From Mimachlamys varia (Eukaryota; Mollusca; Bivalvia; Pectinida; Pectinidae), in the NCBI GenBank assembly GCA_947623455.1, contig OX392536.1:31191465-31255464 (forward strand): a stretch of 64,000 bases of DNA, written 5' to 3'. Made by a program: the position numbers and the translations under genes. Numbering within the stretch: the stretch's first letter is position 1; the number at the start of each line of letters is the position of its first letter. Shown here in pieces: positions 57,099 to 64,000 of the stretch. The notes beneath the pieces were generated by a model. It saw only the letters and a list, made by a program, of their open reading frames with translations, searched no databases and had not been told where the DNA came from.

Positions 57099-57712
57099 GC
57101 TTGCAAACGGTCGATCACATAAACGGATTTCTATAAAAACGGATCCACATAATCACACATACAAACGAAACGAAATACCCATAATGCATTGGGAAACGTG
57201 TTCTGAAACCGAAAGTGGAGATCCAGCGTGTACACATGCGTACGATTGTTTTTTTAATGTTTGCTTTGCCATTAAGATAATGGTATGAGAGTGAAACAAC
57301 ATACATGCCTTAAAAGTAACTGGGAACAATATCAAATATCGGTAATATTGGAACATGTATGATTTTTTTCCGTCAAAGAGACCTGACTTACTCTGACAGG
57401 TAGCCATGGGCATCAGTCGGAACACCTCGGGTATGTTCTTACGAGCTTGCTGGAAAGGCCCATTGTTGTCCGACTGGCTGGGGCATATGACCTTGATATT
57501 CTTATTTAATTTAATTTAATTTCATGTTAAATTTAGTCAAATTCATACATATTGATAAAAGCCTTCTTTTTTGTTTTGTAAATTTTTGAGACTGAGATTA
57601 TTTACAAAATTCTGAGTTTGTGCAGCTTATAAAAACATGAACTATTCGTTTCGTCAGATTTATTCCGTAAAATTTTCAACCGAACGTTTCGCGAACGCTT
57701 TGTAAATGACGC

Positions 57713-57856
57713 TAGTGCTACGGAAATGGTACGGTAATGCTACGGTAGTGCGACGCAAATGCTACGGTAATGCTACGGAAATGCTACGCAAACGGTACGG
57801 AAATGCTACGGTAATGGTACGGAAGTGCTACGGAAATGCTACGCAAACGGTACGCT
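57713..57856 (+). repeat. 11-bp subterminal array, right
   Basis: About 13 copies of the same unit (GCTACGGTAAT, GCTACGGAAAT, GGTACGGAAGT) end at the right terminal repeat. The orientation is the same as in the left array, although the terminal repeats are inverted. Confidence 0.92.
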
Positions 57857-57904
57857 TAAAGTGGAACAGCGAACGTGTACGGGTCTGTACTACAACGTAA
57901 TATT

Positions 57905-58000
57905 AACGAATAATCTTAATTTGAACTCAAAATCGAAAACGGGACAGTATCAGCAAAGCATCAAACGTATACCATTAGGGAGTAAGTGTTACTCAAGGTA
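57905..58000 (-). mobile_element. Possible decayed RepA 3' end
   Basis: TTTGAACTCAAAATCGAAAAC and GGAGTAAGTGTTACTC resemble RepA 3' UTR words. The match is weak. Confidence 0.3.
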
Positions 58001-60104
58001 GGCGTTTCCTGGCTCATTAAGTCACCATCAAAACCAGGACCATGCTAGAGACAAAACTAATGCTAAAATTACGGGCTATCACAACTGAGTACGATGCTTG
58101 CATAATGTCTGCAGGAGTATTAATAAGGCTATCGTCGGGATAAAGAAACGAATGACGCGCAAACGTTATGACTGATAAACAATGTACATTTGTAAACTTG
58201 TGAGAGTTGTGCAAGTAATAAGAAATATTATGGGATTGGTGTGCTTTGGGCATCTATATTTCCTCGGTTACATGTACAACAGAACGGAAAGGTCCCGTTA
58301 TACACACATACAGTACAAATATACACGACCAGGCGTCATGATTTACAATTATCTGTTGTGCTGTTTTCTGTGTTAACCCGTTTTGTGTGCTGTCAAAACA
58401 GTGGAAGTAAGATCCCAAGTGTGAAAATTAAATCGGTCAAATATACTATCCGAACACTGGTAAGATAGTCGATGTAGGTCTATATACTACACATACACAT
58501 ATATGAGGGGGTTTCCATGGTTAAGTAAACAAGATAATTGTTAAGAAAATTAACCAATGCAGAGGGGTTTACGGAACTGTCCATGAGAGTATTGCATGGC
58601 ATGCTGGTGATAGGGTGACATTGGAGTTCGACGAACTGGCTGCTGTGCGACCATGTCTCATTTTCTTGCACTAATGGACGGAATAAAGGAAAACATTCAA
58701 CAAGCAAACATGATGGAAAATGAGAAGCCAGCATGATTCGAATGACGACATTTTAAGATATTGAATTGCCAAACCTTCCTCTTCGAGCCGTACCAATGTC
58801 AGATAATACAATGTAATGGTCGAACACAACTGGCGCCAGAACATTGGGAAACACAATTAACATCCGGGCAAGTCGTAGTGTGATAACTATCAATCGCAGA
58901 CAAACGACCATTTCATTTTAAAGCCTTGATATTGCTCCATCAATCTTGCGATGCACATTGCTGCATATCTTTTCAAACTTGTTAACAGAATGAACGATTG
59001 GTTAAAACGCGACTATGCTCACCAATCGTGTTCATTATATTGTCAGGCGGTATAATATCAACACCACTGACGTCCAAAAAAATAAAGTTTTGTTTATTTG
59101 TTTGCTGATAAAATCTTGAAGACGACTGAAAAATCGTGTTTGATCCTAGTGAACATACTTGTCTCGAAAACCTCTATTTTATGTTTTTACTTTCATGAGC
59201 CAACTATGCAAATGAGTATATTCGCAGTGCTTAAACATTTATTAACTGGTGAGAAAGAAGGGATGTCGCTATGAAGGAATTGAAAAGTTCCTACCACAAA
59301 TTCAAGACAATCTTGCGATTACACACCATTATGTTCCTGGTTTATAAAATCCAACGTAAGCGTCTGATATAGAAACAAATGTTTATTCCTTGATTTAAAC
59401 CGCTTAAGCAGGGTATATACCAGTACAAACCGCGAGGGAAATCCTGTTCCTGTTATCTGCAGAACACACCGCAATATGTACTTGTTTATGAATATCGTTT
59501 GCTAGAAATTGCCAAATGTTTGCTGGTAAGTCTTGCCATTAAACGCGATAACTTTATAACTGTATTTTCAGCGAAGAGCTTTGTTATGCTACAGATTCCT
59601 TTATATACTTGTTTGCCTATATCTGAGGATATATGTAAAAAGTATAGACGAGTTTCGTTCATTTTGAATGGTATAATTTTACGGCAGTGTATGGAGCAAA
59701 AACAACCCATACAGGTCTGTACAATGTATAACAATAAATATTTTTTCAGGTAAAATGGTACCAATGAATATATCAAAAGAAATATTTTGATGGACATTGA
59801 AGTACATATGTATCACAGATGGTAACAATAACAGATTTTGACTTTAGTAACTTTGATCCTTTTACCTTGGATGACACATAAAGCCCAATGGGGTCCCTAA
59901 AAGTAACACATTTCGAGATCGAATTTCAGTATACTGTCCGGGAGATGTCCTTTAACCCATATTTGGGAGCTACGTTCTCTAAATACCGCGGTATTCCTGA
60001 TACAAATAACTTGATTGAGCACTAACAGTTGTTAGTACGGACTCTATAGTGAATTTTCGAAACCAAAAGCAGATTTTGTTTTGTCATAGATTTAATCTAG
60101 TCTG
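58001..60104. other. No recognised gene
   Basis: AT-rich. Frames at 58017-58856 and 59486-59797 are unrecognised and overlap on both strands. Confidence 0.4.
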
Positions 60105-60327
60105 TGTATTGGATTGGTTTGTCCACCTATTTACAATTTTGACCTTTAAAGACGTGCCAGGTTTTAGTAATGATTGAAATATGGAGTTCCCGAAGAAATA
60201 CCAGCGATCTACATGCACGACCAGTGCCCTACGACTAACAAACTTAAGCATAGAGCCCGCGACCTAGAGGTAGAGGGCTAGTTGTAATAGAATGGCAGAC
60301 ACCTTAACCACTTGGCCATTGTGGTCC
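60105..60327 (-). mobile_element. tRNA-derived SINE, family SINE-1, decayed
   Basis: The minus-strand head reads AATGGCCAAGTGGTTAAGG (box A) near 60304-60323 and CTCTAGGTCGCGGGCTC near box B. The body and tail (CTTTAAAGACGTGCCAGG on the plus strand) are heavily mutated. Confidence 0.65.
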
Positions 60328-60987
60328 TGAATTCTATTCATCATTCTCTCGTTGTTTTGCCTGTTATCTGGCATACTCTTCAAACGAATCTGTCAAAACA
60401 TGAAGTAGCATCGGATTGACAGACACTCACACCACTCAGTGAACACTTTCGTAGTCTCGCGTTAAAGATGGTACTTAGTTTGACAGTTACTACTTACCAG
60501 CTAGAGAATGGCTTTATATATAAAAAGCATACTGAAAAAGGAGCTATTCGAAGGTCAACGTAATTCGGATGTTGTTTTTATGAGAAAAGGTTGGAAAGAA
60601 TATGTTCAGGATAACAGTAACGAGTGATTGGGGATAGTTTTGTATGTAAAGTACCAGGGTTTACTAGCTTCTACGGGCTCATACATATACTCATTTGTTG
60701 CCAACTTCGACTATTATATAAGGGTTTTATGCAGAATAATGGCAATCTGTGCTAGCAGGAGTAAAAGGTCGAATATATTCTTCAGCATCAGTACTCTCAA
60801 GTAAATTCCCAAAAGGCACTAGAAAAGTCTTGGATTGAACTCAACCCCCTTGTTACGCAGCGGCATAAAGCGGAAGTAGCATAGTTTTAACAAGGTGGAT
60901 ACACAATTGTTTCTTTAAACTTGTCCAATCGTTCCTTTGTAGTATCTACAATTCAGTCTTTCTACTTTCATTACCAGTATGCAGCAT
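60328..60987. other. No recognised feature
   Basis: AT-rich; nothing was noted. Confidence 0.45.
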
Positions 60988-61071
60988 AGACATGACAAAC
61001 GATTCTTTCGGAGAATATTTAAGGCTGTAAGCATCATAAACTTGACAAAGATTCTTTCAGAGAATATTTAA
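60988..61071. repeat. ~48-bp tandem duplication, two copies
   Basis: CATGACAAACGATTCTTTCG then GAGAATATTTAAGG repeats as CTTGACAAAGATTCTTTCAG then the same ending, separated by CTGTAAGCATCATAAA. Confidence 0.75.
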
Positions 61072-62640
61072 GGATTAACCTTGATTTTGTTCAGTTTATG
61101 AGATCATAAACCCAATGGTGTACGAGGTAAAATTACCGACTGCTCAATTGCATTGATGATCTCTTAATTCTTATATTTACAGTATTTTTCTGAAAACTTT
61201 TCTGTTTAATTTAGCCCCATCTGCGGACATGTATTGCATTTCAAAATTTCCAAACGTAAAAACATTTCAATAAATGTAACAGCTTAAAGTTTGCATCAGT
61301 CGTGGTTAACTCAGCCCATGTCGATTGTTGAGGACGTCATACAACTGCGACTCGAACTGGATAATTTGCATAACTCCGCCCACATGTATTGTTGTCGAAG
61401 TCATATAAATTTTGTACGTTTCCAAGTGTAGTTATTAAGAAAAACTCTAGTTTGCAGGACAATGGTTATCGAGTGAATGTCAGTATCGACTGTAAATATT
61501 TGGTCATAACGTCAGTATGGGGTAGCAGTGCCAAGAATTATTACCTAATGTTCCCCTCCCTGTCTACGGTTAAGTGTATTAATTGTAAGGTTCTTTAGTA
61601 GGCTGATATGTCATGTCGACAACAGACATTATAGAATTGTCGGGGAAGTTGAAACGCTGATCGAAATAAGGATTTTATATACGGTTCATTGCTGAATGAT
61701 GACCATTTATCTATAAGCAGGAAAACACTAGTATTAAAATTTTTGAATAAAACATTGATGCAAACACAATAATTGTTCTAAAATAACCTCAAAAATATGT
61801 TTATCATATACGCCATTCTTTTGACATTTGAATACTTTAGATACTTTTCTTGCTATATGATTTTCACCACTGCTCTAGTGAAATGACCATATAAACATAG
61901 CTAATCTGTTAATTGTTCAAATGGTTTTGGTTAATGAGCAATTCCTTTTTTAAGTTTTCAAGTGTTATGCCAATGTATTGCTTACGAAATCATAGAATGA
62001 AGTTAATTCGCATGCAATGTGCTTTAAATTCTACGTATCAAAAACTGATGGAAGCTTTTATGAACTGATTTGATAGCTGCATTATAACAACTTTGAAGGT
62101 TGAACACACCTAGCATTCATGAAAATAAACATCTAAGCAAAACTAAACTCTAATCATTGATTTTATGCATACAGTATATATAGTTTGGATTAGCTTAACT
62201 AAGCAATATTCAACTTGACATCTTGCGTGAATATCTGAACAGCAGTAGTTGAAACTCGCAATTTGTAAACTCTTCTGACCATTATTGAATTTATAATTAT
62301 TGCCGAACCGAAGTAGGACATTTCATTAGACATACACGTCTACAGGAAAAGCACACGTTGTTTACATTTATACGGTAAACATTCTTTATACATATATGCT
62401 TATTCTTTTGAATAAATAATGCAACGCTGAGCTTAAAACGTCATGTTGTGTAAAACATATTTAATCTAACTAAGTGGGGAAAAAACCGATGTATCATCTT
62501 GTAGCACATGGGCTATAGGGTAAATTTGGGTTGAATGCCATTTAACTAGTAAAAGCAAGTGACTGCTTGTCCAAAAGCAATGGTGCCATTTCTACAACTG
62601 ATTTTAACTTCAACTTCACTTTAAACAGTCTCGAGCTCTC
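61072..62640. other. No recognised gene
   Basis: AT-rich. The 69-codon frame at 61389-61598 is unrecognised. Confidence 0.4.
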
Positions 62641-62677
62641 TGCCCCTTGCCCTATTCTTACATGTAATCCATACTTT

Positions 62678-62752
62678 TCACGTGTTTCTAGTTCCCACCA
62701 CCTTTAAGATTCCTCTTCTTTTCAGGTCCTGTTCGCCTCGTGCGTCCGCCAT
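62678..62752 (-). other. Possible minus-strand first exon start
   Basis: On the minus strand AAAAATGGCGGACG opens a short frame (MADARGEQDLKRRGILK and seven more residues) ending at 62678. AAAG|GTGGTG at about 62703 is a poor possible donor. AAAATGGCGGAC is a YY1-type start-site element. The surrounding 100 bases are CpG-rich, unlike the flanks. It is either the 5' end of a gene running left, or chance. Confidence 0.28.
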
Positions 62753-62812
62753 TTTTCTTCTTTATGTCGACCATGCAATCACGTGACGTATTCGGGGACG
62801 CGTTCGGAATGT
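62753..62812 (-). promoter_or_regulatory. CpG-rich stretch with GTCACGTGA motif
   Basis: The minus strand carries ACGCGTCCCCGAATACG then TCACGTGATTGC, a CACGTG box of the kind bound by bHLH-zip factors (MITF/TFE, USF). It lies about 30 bases upstream of the ATGGCGG start. This fits a small promoter, but the role is inferred. Confidence 0.3.
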
Positions 62813-64000
62813 AAATCTTATATCGTTTTGTTGTTGTTTTAAGAAGGGTTTATCTAAATTAATTTGTATTTTTTGGAATTTTCTTCCAAGGGTTTCTATT
62901 AAATGTAATGTACCATAAAGTGTTACCTCGTTTTAGTGTGATGTTTTCATGACTATTAACTATTCTATTTCTTTTTTTTTCTTCTGTGGATCATGAACAA
63001 TATCCTGATAATGTGTTTATTGGATTAAGTAAAAAAGACAAATCAGAACTGAATCTTATAAACTTTGTTGTTTATGAATATCGGCATCATGGGCATCTTT
63101 ATATAAACTGAAATCGAAGAGTCGGTACATGGCAGCCAGGCTTGCCGTAAGTTGATCATTTCGTTATATCTTTTAACGTGTAGAAATTGCAGCGTGCACC
63201 CTGTGTTCGGGAGGAGCACCAAATAACAAAGAAATTGATTTTTCAAATCTTTTATTTTCCTTTCACGTCATGGTTTTGCTACCTTTATTCGATTAAATTT
63301 GACAATTGTAATTGTGTCTTGGTTCTAAATAAAATGTTCACATGCGAGCCGACAGGATCAATATGTACCAAGCCCCGTCCTCAGTTGACTGGTGAAGTCG
63401 TCCTAGGTACAGAGTACAGGGACATTTGTATACATTTGAGAGTTTCAGACCCGAATCTAACTAGAAATCAATACCAACTTCATTGTCTCATCCTTTTTCA
63501 AACCCTCTAAATGAATACGTATACACGATTCCACTGCATTTTGGTGTACGTTCTACTGCTAATTTCATTACGTAACAACTGTGTTTAGCACGCCGTGTTC
63601 AACTCGACAAGACGATGTGTCACGGATTCGAGTAGAACGCTCCACGTTTGTAACGGCACGCTGTTACCATGGCAGCAGGTTACAGCTGACTTGTTAGGGT
63701 AACAACAGTCACAGTACGTCTCCTCGGTCACGTGACAAAGTAAAATGTATATACTTAACAGTTCTTGCAGTATAAAGAAGTATATACAATGACACAAACG
63801 TATTTGCTTGTTTAGGATCTAATGTACATGTACACATAACGGCAAGGATCATACGAGGAGAGGGAGGATCACATGAGGACGGGTGCTTAGAGACACAGCC
63901 GCAAAAGATGATAAAGGGAAGAGTTTAAGACCCACCGTGACCAGGGCCATGTGTGGGTCATGTGCAAACGATCATGAGGGTGACACAACCGTGTCGGCTA
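62813..64000. other. No recognised gene; GC rises toward the window end
   Basis: GGTCACGTGACAAAG at 63725-63739 is a perfect GTCACGTGAC palindrome. The last 160 bases are purine-rich and GC-richer (GAGGAGAGGGAGGATCACATG) and could begin an element or exon beyond the window. Frames at 63187-63510 and 63585-63797 are not recognised. Confidence 0.35.

Larger units (their letters stand above)
56893..57887. mobile_element. 995-bp element with 31-bp terminal inverted repeats and TA flanks
   Basis: The left end CAGACCCGTACACGTTCGCT, continuing GTTCCACCTTA, is the inverted complement of the right end at 57857-57887 with one mismatch. TA flanks both ends (56891-56892 and 57888-57889), as expected for Tc1/mariner-type insertion. 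No transposase frame exists, so it is non-autonomous. Just inside each end lies an array of an 11-bp unit, in the same orientation at both ends. The middle 600 bp is AT-rich and featureless. Confidence 0.88.

Noticed and set aside
56705..57900. Cysteine/asparagine-rich repeat proteins (CYGNATEMLRK type)
   Set aside because: They come from the 11-bp subterminal arrays of a transposable element.

Overview
This window looks like intergenic or intronic DNA from an animal nuclear genome, most likely a bivalve mollusc. It is AT-rich (roughly one third G+C by eye), has no bacterial-style operons and almost no sustained coding sequence. It carries Pol III tRNA genes with CCA-less 3' ends, short tRNA-headed SINEs, 5'-truncated retroelement tails, foldback elements and long minisatellites. 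The bivalve assignment is inference from the general look of the SINE tails and reverse-transcriptase relics; no database was searched.

Layout. 1-12 kb: repeat-poor AT-rich DNA with a few dead repeats (a tRNA-headed SINE at 2.9 kb, retroelement 3' tails near 7-8 kb, a second unknown repeat family, RepB). 12-18.2 kb: a tandem cluster of four identical tRNA-Arg(TCT) genes on the minus strand. Each sits in a diverged duplicated unit, and the third unit is interrupted by a reverse-transcriptase relic and a further ~1.1 kb segment. 18-28 kb: mostly decayed copies of one retroelement family (RepA), a RepB copy lodged inside a RepA copy, a GC- and CpG-richer 157-codon ORF of unknown nature, and a foldback element that has itself received an insertion carrying another long hairpin. 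28.6-30.6 kb: a 2 kb array of a 22-bp unit carrying an E-box, with a 465-bp higher-order period. 31-42 kb: the second copy of the foldback element, TTAAG-rich MITEs, two more SINEs, a 20-bp minisatellite and more RepA copies. 43.1-44.3 kb: a 1.1 kb array of a 21-bp unit. 47.44 kb: the best candidate for a real protein-coding exon, a short acidic first exon with a good splice donor. 50-58 kb: two foldback elements and a 995-bp element with 31-bp inverted ends, TA flanks and two arrays of an 11-bp repeat. 58-64 kb: mostly featureless, with one more SINE and a CpG-rich spot near 62.75 kb that may be a minus-strand promoter and first exon.

The long open frames at 28.6-30.7, 43.1-44.3, 35.3-35.7, 56.7-57.1 and 57.7-57.9 kb are artefacts of tandem repeats that lack stop codons. 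The frames over the tRNAs are spurious translations of the tRNA sequence. The functional content I can support is four tRNA genes and probably one 5' coding exon. Everything else is repeat biology or unassigned sequence.
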